A DNA stretch of 64,000 bases from Hafnia paralvei ATCC 29927 (lineage in GTDB: Bacteria; Pseudomonadota; Gammaproteobacteria; Enterobacterales; Enterobacteriaceae): assembly GCF_001655005.1 (NCBI RefSeq), contig NZ_LXET01000010.1, forward strand, positions 62,001 to 126,000, read 5' to 3'. Below are positions 33,954 through 41,712 of the stretch, in pieces (the stretch's first letter is position 1; every line of letters begins with the position of its first letter). The notes under the pieces were generated by a model that saw only the letters and a program-made list of their open reading frames with translations, made no database searches and was not told the origin of the DNA. Both the position numbers and the translations under genes were made by a program.

Positions 33954-34059
33954 CTCTGAGGACGGTCGACTTCTTGAGCCGCTGGCTCAATGGTGATACT
34001 ACGATTCACGGTTTTACATAACTTTTCCGCAACCTCTAGCCCGCTCGATTTCTTTCCTA

Positions 34060-34068
34060 TGCTATTAT
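34060..34068 (+). promoter_or_regulatory. Probable extended -10 of the lgt promoter
   Basis: TGCTATTAT is a good extended -10 element, 87 bp before the lgt start. No convincing -35 precedes it, as is usual for this promoter type. Confidence 0.5.
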
Positions 34069-34155
34069 GCGCAACTTGCCTTCCCGCTGATGCCCTGTAT
34101 CTTGCAAATTGCAGGTGTGATGGGGAATAAATATTCGATATTGTCGTGGTGATAG

Positions 34156-35025
34156 ATGACGAACTATCTGCATTTTCCTAGTTTTGACCCAGTGATTTTC
34201 TCCATCGGACCGGTCTCTTTACATTGGTATGGCCTGATGTATTTGGTGGGCTTTGTCTTTGCCATGTGGCTGGCAGTGCGCCGTGCTAACAAGCCGGGAA
34301 GCGGCTGGACCAAAGATGAAGTTGAAAATCTGCTGTATGTCGGTTTTTTGGGGGTCTTCCTCGGTGGCCGTATCGGCTATGTCCTGTTTTATAATTTCCC
34401 CCTATTTCTTGAAAATCCACTTTACCTATTCAAAGTCTGGGATGGCGGGATGTCATTCCATGGCGGCCTGATTGGGGTCATCGTGGTGATGTTAGTGTTT
34501 GCGTACCGCACCAAACGTAACTTCTTCCAAGTATCTGATTTTATTGCTCCATTAATTCCTTTTGGTTTGGGGGCAGGTCGTTTAGGGAACTTTATCAACG
34601 GCGAACTGTGGGGACGAGTGACTACGGATACACCGTGGGCGATGTTATTCCCAAGCTCACGTAGCGAAGATATTCCTTTGGCGGCAAGTAATCCGCAGTG
34701 GCAAGAGATTTTAAACCAGTATGGTGTGCTGCCTCGGCACCCGTCCCAGCTGTATGAACTGCTGCTGGAAGGTGTGGTTCTGTTTATTATTTTGAACCTG
34801 TTTATTCGTAAACCGCGCCCAATGGGCAGCGTTTCTGGATTATTCCTGATTGGCTACGGTGCGTTTCGTATCATCGTGGAATTCTTCCGCCAGCCTGACG
34901 CTCAACTCGGACTGTTCGATGGCGTCATTAGTATGGGGCAGATCCTTTCCATCCCAATGATTATTGCGGGTGTGATCATGATGATTTGGGCCTATCGCCG
35001 CCAGCCGCAGCAAAAAACTCTTTAA
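34156..35025 (+). CDS. lgt: Prolipoprotein diacylglyceryl transferase Lgt
   Basis: Lgt attaches diacylglycerol to the lipobox cysteine of prolipoproteins in the inner membrane, the first step of lipoprotein maturation. The 289-residue protein has seven predicted membrane helices. It carries the motifs SLHWYGLMYL, GGRIGYVLFYN, WDGGMSFHGGLIG and the Lgt signature GAGRLGNFINGELWGR (about 140-155), plus LPRHPSQLYE. It is followed by thyA after 67 bp, as in E. coli. Confidence 0.96.
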   Translation: MTNYLHFPSFDPVIFSIGPVSLHWYGLMYLVGFVFAMWLAVRRANKPGSGWTKDEVENLLYVGFLGVFLGGRIGYVLFYNFPLFLENPLYLFKVWDGGMSFHGGLIGVIVVMLVFAYRTKRNFFQVSDFIAPLIPFGLGAGRLGNFINGELWGRVTTDTPWAMLFPSSRSEDIPLAASNPQWQEILNQYGVLPRHPSQLYELLLEGVVLFIILNLFIRKPRPMGSVSGLFLIGYGAFRIIVEFFRQPDAQLGLFDGVISMGQILSIPMIIAGVIMMIWAYRRQPQQKTL

Positions 35026-35092
35026 GCAACGCCGAAAGCCTGTGGCAGAAAAACTGCTGCAGGAGTCAACAGTACAAACGTCGTGAGGTGAC

Positions 35093-35887
35093 ATGAAACA
35101 GTATCTGGATTTAATGAAAAAAGTGCTCGCAGAGGGAACACAAAAAGCCGACCGCACAGGAACCGGCACTGTGTCTATTTTTGGGCATCAGATGCGTTTC
35201 AACCTGCAAGAAGGCTTCCCGCTGGTCACCACTAAACGTTGTCATTTACGTTCCATCATTCATGAGTTGTTGTGGTTCCTGAATGGCGATACCAATACGG
35301 CCTATCTGCGTGAAAATAACGTCACCATTTGGGATGAATGGGCAGATGAAAACGGCGACCTTGGCCCTGTTTACGGCAAACAGTGGCGGGCTTGGGGCGC
35401 AGCCGATGGCCGCCAGATCGACCAAATCAGCAAGGTGATGGAACAGTTAAAACAGGATCCTGATTCACGCCGCATTATTGTTTCGGCGTGGAACGTGGGC
35501 GAGCTAGACCAAATGGCGTTGGCACCTTGCCATGCGTTCTTCCAGTTCTATGTTGCTGACGGCAAACTGTCCTGTCAGCTCTATCAGCGTTCCTGTGACG
35601 TATTCCTTGGCTTGCCGTTCAATATTGCTAGCTATGCGTTGTTAGTGCATATGATGGCACAGCAGTTGGATCTCGACGTGGGTGACTTTGTTTGGACTGG
35701 CGGTGATACCCACCTGTACAGCAATCATATGGAACAAACTCAGCTCCAGCTAAGCCGTGAGCCTCGAGCGTTGCCTAAGTTAGTGATTAAGCGCAAACCT
35801 GAATCCATCTTCGACTACCGTTTCGAAGATTTCGAGATTGAAGGTTACGATCCGCACCCCGGAATTAAAGCGCCGGTCGCGATATAA
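35093..35887 (+). CDS. thyA: Thymidylate synthase ThyA
   Basis: ThyA methylates dUMP to dTMP with methylene-tetrahydrofolate. The 264 residues equal the E. coli length. They include RTGTGT, FPLVTTKR, HELLWFLNGDTN, DEWA-E-GDLGPVYGKQWR, the catalytic Cys146 in LAPCHAFFQFYV, QRSCDVFLGLPFNIASYALL and GGDTHLYSNH. GAGGTG precedes the ATG. Its terminator has been split by a palindromic element (see 35910-36072). Confidence 0.97.
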   Translation: MKQYLDLMKKVLAEGTQKADRTGTGTVSIFGHQMRFNLQEGFPLVTTKRCHLRSIIHELLWFLNGDTNTAYLRENNVTIWDEWADENGDLGPVYGKQWRAWGAADGRQIDQISKVMEQLKQDPDSRRIIVSAWNVGELDQMALAPCHAFFQFYVADGKLSCQLYQRSCDVFLGLPFNIASYALLVHMMAQQLDLDVGDFVWTGGDTHLYSNHMEQTQLQLSREPRALPKLVIKRKPESIFDYRFEDFEIEGYDPHPGIKAPVAI

Positions 35888-35909
35888 TTTCATCTATCCG
35901 TTCAATAAA

Positions 35910-36072
35910 GCGCCAGCCACCGAGCTGTAATGCTTGCCAGTTAAGCCTGATTTTAGGGGAAGTACACCGATGGGGTCGTAGCGGCGAAGCCGCCGGAGCG
36001 CCCCGCGGTGTGCTAGCCCCGTGTATCTCGATCTCTTAAATGAACAGCATTACAGCCACCGAGCTGGCGTTT
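35910..36072 (+). terminator. thyA terminator interrupted by palindromic element copy C
   Basis: The left arm CGCCAGC (35910-35916) and the right arm GCTGGCG (36062-36068), followed by TTTTTT, would have been the two arms of a normal terminator with loop CACCGA. A 125-bp element now lies between them. Because the element starts TAATGC and ends GCATTA, the arms can still pair, with GCTG/CAGC and the element ends extending the stem. A U run still follows. Confidence 0.7.
35927..36051. repeat. Palindromic mobile-like element, copy C (125 bp)
   Basis: The ends TAATGC and GCATTA are perfect inverted repeats. Inner parts TTAAGCCTGATTTTAGGGG and GATCTCTTAAATGAAC match copy A in inverted orientation, and GGGGAAGTACACCGAT matches copy B. 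It carries an extra central GC-rich hairpin (GGCG-AAG-CCGCC type). It is flanked exactly by the 14-bp direct repeat CAGCCACCGAGCTG (35913-35926 and 36052-36065), an apparent target-site duplication. Confidence 0.88.
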
Positions 36073-36271
36073 TTTACCTTCTTTATCTTCGCTTGTCCTC
36101 TCCTTTTTCATACTTCCAGACGACGTTGAACTGTGTTTCGCAAATCTTCGTGCAAATTACATCGATAGCTCAAATCGTCTGCGGCGGGTATTCCTGAAGT
36201 TGAGCGCTGTGCTTTTCTTTCTTATCTGGATCGTTAGGGTATGCCTATCGGTCAGTACAAAGGAAAAGACA

Positions 36272-36730
36272 ATGGAATGGTCACGTATGAGCGGCTTTAC
36301 TTTGCTGGAAATGATGGTGGTTATGTTGCTGGTATCCAGTATGGCGGCGTATGGCTTACATGGATTCAAACAACAACGGATGGCGTTACAGCTTGAACAG
36401 ACTAGTCTGCAACTATTGGCATTTTTACAGCAGATTCAGCAACGCGCTTTTGCCGAAAACGGCACGGCTCAAATTGTGGTTGATGCTTCGCAACGAAGCG
36501 TGAGTGTTCAAAATACCGCACGGCGTTTTACCCCCTCCACGCCTGATATTGCTATCGCATCCCAAATGAGCAAAAGCGCAGGATTTTACGGCATACGAAA
36601 TAATGCGATGGCTGGGCATATCGAATTGAGCAGTGAAGCGGGAACGGTAAGCGCCATTTGGTCGGCTCAAGGACGTCTACGTTTGTGTGCTCAACCTAAA
36701 CGCTTGCTGGGGATCCCATCATGCAGCTAA
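36272..36730 (+). CDS. ppdA: Type IV prepilin-like protein PpdA
   Basis: The 152-residue protein has a prepilin leader MEWSRMSG and the processing site G-FTLLE (Glu at +5), followed by a hydrophobic helix. The end (ARLRLCAQ-like: QGRLRLCAQPKR) and GFYGIRNNAMAGHI resemble E. coli PpdA. It is probably a minor pseudopilin exported to a type II secretion or type IV pilus machine. AGGA lies 8 nt before the ATG at 36272; the longer frame is rejected. First of four overlapping genes in front of recC. Confidence 0.87.
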   Translation: MEWSRMSGFTLLEMMVVMLLVSSMAAYGLHGFKQQRMALQLEQTSLQLLAFLQQIQQRAFAENGTAQIVVDASQRSVSVQNTARRFTPSTPDIAIASQMSKSAGFYGIRNNAMAGHIELSSEAGTVSAIWSAQGRLRLCAQPKRLLGIPSCS

Positions 36731-37302
36731 ACCCTCAGAAGGGTATGGCGCTTCCCGATGTGCTGGTGACTTTGTTGCTCTCAAGCATCGTGCTGCTATC
36801 AACCAGCCAAATATTGGTCATGCTACGCGCTGGCAATATTAAAGCTCAGCGTTGGCAGCAGATACAGGAATCCATCGCTCAGCTTTTAGATCGTATAGAT
36901 AAAGACCTCACTCGATCAGGATTTTGCGCTCAAGGATGTTCAGTCCCTCAGCCAATGATTGCCAGCACTGGCGGGGAGTCCGCAAATTCGTGTTTGATCG
37001 TGTTCTACGATCTAGATACCAACGGAAGAATCGATCTCTCTTCTGCGACTACTGCAGATTCATTCGGTTACCGCTTACGCAACGGCGCTTTGGAAACGGC
37101 GAGAGGCATTCAGCAATGTTCGGGAAATGGTTGGGACAAAATCACGGATGAAAAAGAGATTAAGGTTTCGCTTTTCAACGTGGCTCCGCTTTATCGTGGG
37201 TATGAGGTGCAGCTCGCGCTACAGCGGCTAAAGCCGCCTTTTACTGCCGTACAGCAAACGCGATATATACTGCCAGAGAATGGGCGAATGGTTGAAAAAT
37301 GA
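36721..37302 (+). CDS. ppdB: Type IV prepilin-like protein PpdB
   Basis: The 193-residue protein has leader MQLNPQKG, a probable cleavage site before MALPDVL and a long hydrophobic helix. The position usually held by Glu5 is Asp. Conserved with E. coli PpdB are SGFCAQGC, CLIVFYDLD-NGR, FGYRLRNGALET-RG and GWDKITD. The cysteine-containing N-terminal half is typical of minor pseudopilin PilW-type proteins. It overlaps ppdA by 10 bp. Confidence 0.86.
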   Translation: MQLNPQKGMALPDVLVTLLLSSIVLLSTSQILVMLRAGNIKAQRWQQIQESIAQLLDRIDKDLTRSGFCAQGCSVPQPMIASTGGESANSCLIVFYDLDTNGRIDLSSATTADSFGYRLRNGALETARGIQQCSGNGWDKITDEKEIKVSLFNVAPLYRGYEVQLALQRLKPPFTAVQQTRYILPENGRMVEK

Positions 37303-37748
37303 ACTTATCTAGCAGCCATGAAAATAATCAGTCAGGCAGCATGCTACTACCCTCGGTGCTTATGATGTTGAGCTTGTCACTCTTGCTTGTCGGTGCGCAG
37401 CAGGGGCGTATAGAGCATCAGGTACAAACTCTCGCCTACCAACGGCAGCTAATGACAGTACGTCAACAGGTTGAATCAACGCTAAGTCAGGTAATCGCGA
37501 CCCATGAATGGCCCAAACCACGAGTGGATAGCTGCCAGCGTTTTTCATCCGTGACGGTATGTTTTAAATCCATCACCGCCGAGCTCGGCATTGTGTGTGC
37601 GGTCATACAGACAAAAACCTATGCGGTACAAATCAGGCGATTTAGCTATGTAAACTCGCGGGTGACGCCACAGGGTGCGACGCGTTTGCTACGACTTTCT
37701 ACCGGGTGGCTCGATTATTCTCCGCTAGGATTTGAAAGCCTATGTTAG
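37299..37748 (+). CDS. ygdB: DUF2509 protein YgdB, pseudopilin-associated
   Basis: The 149-residue protein has a short polar N terminus followed by a hydrophobic helix (MLLPSVLMMLSLSLLLVG, ~15-32), then a small domain with three cysteines. The pattern and the position between ppdB and ppdC identify YgdB, a PilX-like component. It has no classical prepilin site with Glu5. Its ATG overlaps the ppdB stop (ATGA). Confidence 0.8.
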   Translation: MNLSSSHENNQSGSMLLPSVLMMLSLSLLLVGAQQGRIEHQVQTLAYQRQLMTVRQQVESTLSQVIATHEWPKPRVDSCQRFSSVTVCFKSITAELGIVCAVIQTKTYAVQIRRFSYVNSRVTPQGATRLLRLSTGWLDYSPLGFESLC

Positions 37749-38113
37749 CCACGACAGAGCAGAAGACTCATAGCCAGTCTGGTTTTGGTCTGATTGAAGT
37801 GATGGTGAGTATTCTATTAGTCTCGGTTGGGTTTCTGGGGTTACTCAACTATCAACAATGGATGGCGCGATCGCAAGTTAGGCTATGGCAGCAGCAACAG
37901 GCATGGCAAAGGAGTGAACAGGCGATAACGCTGTATCGGATGGGGGCATCCAATGCTGAAATACCCGCGCGGCTCGCTTTGCCCAATACGTGGTCGATAG
38001 TCGTCACGGCGCGGTCGCAGTTTGAATGCGAAATCATTTCAGCCAGCATTCGAGCGCCGTTGAATATTCAGGCTCAGCTTGAAAGAACAATCTGCAGTCA
38101 GTTGATGGAGTAA
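37742..38113 (+). CDS. ppdC: Type IV prepilin-like protein PpdC
   Basis: The 123-residue protein has a prepilin signature SG-FGLIEVMVSILLVSVGFLGLL with Glu at +5 of the mature protein, followed by a short domain with a cysteine pair near the end. It resembles PilV-type minor pseudopilins. It overlaps ygdB by 7 bp and is the last of the four-gene set before recC. Confidence 0.85.
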   Translation: MLATTEQKTHSQSGFGLIEVMVSILLVSVGFLGLLNYQQWMARSQVRLWQQQQAWQRSEQAITLYRMGASNAEIPARLALPNTWSIVVTARSQFECEIISASIRAPLNIQAQLERTICSQLME

Positions 38114-38156
38114 GTCGCGGTTGTTATTCCCTGAGCTGACGTGAAAGGCTAAAGTG

Positions 38157-38195
38157 TATACCCCGTCATACTTCAAGCTGTATGTGCATTGCCTG
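38157..38195. repeat. Truncated copy of the 146-bp palindromic repeat, in the recC leader
   Basis: GTCATACTTCAAGCTG, then T/CATGTGC, is shared with the left end of the full repeat at 1948. Only about 39 bp remain; the other half is missing. It ends 16 bp before the recC start codon, next to its ribosome binding site. Confidence 0.72.
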
Positions 38196-38211
38196 TATTG
38201 TTGGAGAACGC

Positions 38212-41200
38212 ATGTTTACTGTTTATCACTCGAACCAATTGGATTTGCTCAAACAGCTGATCGCGGCGCTGATTGAAGGACAACCTTTGCAGAATCCTTT
38301 TGAGCAGGAAGTGATTTTGGTACAAAGTCCCGGTATGGCGCAGTGGCTCCAAATGGAGTTGGCGAAACAGTTTGGTATTGCTGCCAATATCGAATTCCCT
38401 CTGCCGGCGACATTCATCTGGAACTTGTTTACACAGGTCATGCCTGGCATTCCCAAAGAGAGTGCCTTCAGTAAAGACGCCATGACGTGGAAACTGATGT
38501 GGCTATTGCCGAAAATGCTGGAGCAAGAAGCGTTTTTGCCGCTGGCGCGTTATCTCTCTGACGATGAGGATCGCCGCAAACATTTCCAGCTTGCGGCGCG
38601 TGTCGCTGACCTTTACGACCAGTACTTAGTGTACCGTCCTGAGTGGCTACAGATTTGGGAGCGCGGTGAGTATGTCGACGGTCTGGATGAGTCGCAGCAA
38701 TGGCAGGCTCCACTGTGGGTGGCGTTGAAAGAATATACCGCCGAGCTAAAACAACCTGAATGGCACCGCGCTAATTTGTACGAAAAGTTTATACAAACCT
38801 TAGAGCAGGCAACAGCGTGTCCACAAGGGCTGCCTAAACGTGTTTTCATTTGTGGGATTGCCGCGCTTCCACCGATTTATCTCGATGCTTTAAAGGCATT
38901 AGGTAAGCATATTGATGTGCACCTGATGTTTACTAACCCATGTCGTTATTATTGGGGTGATATTCAAGACTATGCATTTCTTGCCAAGCTACAGAGCCGG
39001 AAACGTCGTCACCATATTCAACGTCAACAGGAAATTAGCCTCTTCCGCGATCCTCAGAGCGCGTCTGAACTATTTAAACCAGACGGTGAACAAGACCTCA
39101 GTAACCCACTGCTTGCGTCTTGGGGAAAGCTAGGGCGCGATCATATGTATCTGTTGGCGCAGCGCGAGCCGCAGGAAGTACATGCCTTTGTCGATTTAAC
39201 GGAAGATACACTTCTGACGCGCATTCAACGCGATTTGCTTGAGCTGGAAGACCACAGCCAGATAGTCGACAGCCCAGAGCGCCTAAACAGCAGCAGTGGA
39301 AAACGGTTGTTAGAGCGGGGAGATCGCAGTATTAGCGTAAACCTTTGCCACAGCCCTCAGCGTGAAGTTGAAGTTTTACATGACAGACTGCTGGATTTAT
39401 TTGCGGAAGATCCTTCTCTGACTCCGCGCGATGTCATTGTGATGGTTGCTGACATCGACAGCTATACGCCATTTATTCAGGCCGTGTTTGGTAATGCGCC
39501 GCGTGAGCGCTATCTGCCTTTTGCCATTTCTGACCGCAGTGCGCGTCAGGCACATCCAGTAATACAGGCTTTCTTGACGTTGCTTGAGCTACCTAACAGC
39601 CGCTTTACCTCTGAGCATGTTTTAACGTTGCTGGAAGTACCTGCTCTGGCCGCACATTTTGGCATTAGCGAAGAGGGATTGCGTCGTTTACGCCATTGGG
39701 TTGATGAGTCTGGGATCCGCTGGGGGCTAGACGATGACAATGTGCGTGCGCTGGATCTGCCCGCGACGGGGCAACATACGTGGCAGTTTGGCTTAACCCG
39801 CATGTTGCTCGGTTATGCAATGGATAGTCGCTGTGGCGATTGGAATGGGGTGCTACCTTATGATGAATCCAGCGGGCTTATTGCTGAGTTAGCTGGTCAA
39901 CTGGCTGATTTATTGATGAGGCTCAGCGTGTGGCGTACGCGGCTTAGCGGTGAATATCGTGTTCAGGAGTGGCAGCCGCTATGCCGTGAAATCCTTAACG
40001 AATTCTTTGAGCAAGATAGCGAAACCGAGGCGGTTCAAGCTCTCATTGAGCAGCAATGGTTAAAGGTGATTGGTTATGGCATTAGCGCGGAATATCCCCA
40101 GGCGATACCTATCTCAATTTTGCGCGATGAATTGACATCACGCTTAGACAATGAGCGAATTAGCCAACGTTTTTTGGCTGGGCCGATAAACTTCTGCACT
40201 CTTATGCCAATGCGCTCCATTCCCTTCAAAGTGGTGTGCCTGCTAGGCATGAATGATGGCATTTATCCGCGCACTATTGCGCCATTAGGTTTCGATCTGA
40301 TGGCGAACAAAGTACAACGCGGCGATAGAAGCCGCCGAGACGACGACCGCTATCTGTTTCTTGAAGCGCTGCTGTCAGCACAAGAGCGTCTTTATATCAG
40401 CTACATAGGACGCTCTATACAGGATAATGCGCCGCGTTACCCGTCGGTATTGGTCAGTGAGCTGATGGAATATATTGCTCAAAGCCACCATTTACCGGGA
40501 GACGAGACGCTGGACGTCGATAGCAGCGCGAAGCGAGTAATGGAATATTTGCAAATTCAGCACCCGCGAGTGCCTTTTGCCTCGGAAAACTATGCCGTGG
40601 GAAGTGAAAGCCAAAGTTATGCGTCTGAGTGGCTGCCTGCCGCCCGGCGTAGCGGTGAGGCACATCAGGAGTTTGCTTTAGCGTTGCCGCTAGAAGAGTT
40701 TTCGACGATTACGCTAGATGAGCTGATTCGTTTTTACCGTCATCCGGTACGCGCCTTTTTCCAGATGCGCCTTGGCGTCAACTTCGTTTTAGAAGAAACC
40801 GAGCTACCTGATGAAGAACCTTTCACGCTGGATAATCTCAGCCGCTATCAGCTCAATAGTCAGCTCTTGAATCAGTTGATTGATGGCGATGAGGCTGAGA
40901 CGTTGTTCCGCCGTTTTCGCTCTGCGGGTGGCTTGCCGTACGGTGCCTTTGGTGAACTCTATTGGGAAAAACAGCAGGAAGAAATGTCGGAGGTTGCCGC
41001 AAAGGTAAGAGAGCATCGCCAAGCGGGGCACAGCATTGAGATTGATTATATGCTGGGTGGCGTTCGGTTAACCGGTTGGTTACAGCAGGTACAAGATAAC
41101 GGCTTGGTACGTTGGCGGTCAGCAATCCTTGGGGCGGTAGATGGTATGGCTTTGTGGATTGAGCATTTGTTTTATTGCTTTAGCGGTGGTGAAGGTGAGA

Positions 41201-41583
41201 GTCGGTGTTTTGGTCGCCAAAACTCGGCGTGGCATTTTGCGCCTTTATCACCCAAAGACGCTGAAAAAGCGCTATTACCACTGATTGAAGGTTATCGCCA
41301 AGGTCGCAGTTGTCCTCTTTTACTGCTGCCTAAAACCGGTTGGGCGTGGCTGAGCGCCTGCTTTGATAAGGATTCCGGAATGGTCGATTGGGATGAGCAA
41401 ACCCAATCGAAGGCACAAATGAAACTATTGTTGGCATGGCAGGGTGACCAGCGTGTTATAGGCGAGGGCTCTGATCCTTACATCCAGCGAGTAATGCGCA
41501 CTATGGATGAGAAAAAAATGCGCGAGGTTCAGCAATGGGCGGAGCAGTATTATTTGCCGATCGCGCGGAATAATCTGGATTGA
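38212..41583 (+). CDS. recC: Exodeoxyribonuclease V gamma subunit RecC
   Basis: RecC is the helicase-dead subunit of RecBCD that splits the DNA strands and recognises Chi. The 1123-residue protein (1122 in E. coli) has VYHSNQLD, LVQSPGMAQWLQMELA, ANIEFPLPATFIW, HRANLYEKFI, CHSPQREVEVLHDRLL, MVADIDSYTPFIQAVF, FCTLMPMRSIPFKVVCLLGMNDG, GDRSRRDDDRYLFLEALLSA and HPVRAFFQMRL. The ATG at 38212 has TTGGAG 6 nt upstream; the 10-codon extension lies in the repeat. Gene order recC-ptrA-recB-recD is as in E. coli. Confidence 0.96.
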   Translation: MFTVYHSNQLDLLKQLIAALIEGQPLQNPFEQEVILVQSPGMAQWLQMELAKQFGIAANIEFPLPATFIWNLFTQVMPGIPKESAFSKDAMTWKLMWLLPKMLEQEAFLPLARYLSDDEDRRKHFQLAARVADLYDQYLVYRPEWLQIWERGEYVDGLDESQQWQAPLWVALKEYTAELKQPEWHRANLYEKFIQTLEQATACPQGLPKRVFICGIAALPPIYLDALKALGKHIDVHLMFTNPCRYYWGDIQDYAFLAKLQSRKRRHHIQRQQEISLFRDPQSASELFKPDGEQDLSNPLLASWGKLGRDHMYLLAQREPQEVHAFVDLTEDTLLTRIQRDLLELEDHSQIVDSPERLNSSSGKRLLERGDRSISVNLCHSPQREVEVLHDRLLDLFAEDPSLTPRDVIVMVADIDSYTPFIQAVFGNAPRERYLPFAISDRSARQAHPVIQAFLTLLELPNSRFTSEHVLTLLEVPALAAHFGISEEGLRRLRHWVDESGIRWGLDDDNVRALDLPATGQHTWQFGLTRMLLGYAMDSRCGDWNGVLPYDESSGLIAELAGQLADLLMRLSVWRTRLSGEYRVQEWQPLCREILNEFFEQDSETEAVQALIEQQWLKVIGYGISAEYPQAIPISILRDELTSRLDNERISQRFLAGPINFCTLMPMRSIPFKVVCLLGMNDGIYPRTIAPLGFDLMANKVQRGDRSRRDDDRYLFLEALLSAQERLYISYIGRSIQDNAPRYPSVLVSELMEYIAQSHHLPGDETLDVDSSAKRVMEYLQIQHPRVPFASENYAVGSESQSYASEWLPAARRSGEAHQEFALALPLEEFSTITLDELIRFYRHPVRAFFQMRLGVNFVLEETELPDEEPFTLDNLSRYQLNSQLLNQLIDGDEAETLFRRFRSAGGLPYGAFGELYWEKQQEEMSEVAAKVREHRQAGHSIEIDYMLGGVRLTGWLQQVQDNGLVRWRSAILGAVDGMALWIEHLFYCFSGGEGESRCFGRQNSAWHFAPLSPKDAEKALLPLIEGYRQGRSCPLLLLPKTGWAWLSACFDKDSGMVDWDEQTQSKAQMKLLLAWQGDQRVIGEGSDPYIQRVMRTMDEKKMREVQQWAEQYYLPIARNNLD

Positions 41584-41712
41584 TGGTGGTCAAACACAGG
41601 TGTTTTTGTCAGACCGAATTTGCGTGAGCGCTTAGTCTGTCTTAACGTGATGTCTATTCGCTGCTGAGACGGTGTATCAATGGCATTATTTTTCGGCTTT
41701 TTGGGGTAAAAG

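Larger units (their letters stand above)
33821..34155. other. Intergenic region flxA-like to lgt
   Basis: This 335-bp gap holds palindromic element copy B, a short perfect hairpin TTGAGCC-GCT-GGCTCAA (33974-33990) without a T run, and the likely lgt promoter. No gene is supportable. In E. coli ptsP precedes lgt. Confidence 0.6.
35888..36271. other. Intergenic region thyA to ppdA
   Basis: This 384-bp gap holds the interrupted thyA terminator and element copy C in its left half. The right half (36073-36271) is the presumed ppdA promoter region, in which I see no convincing -35/-10 pair or gene. Confidence 0.55.
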
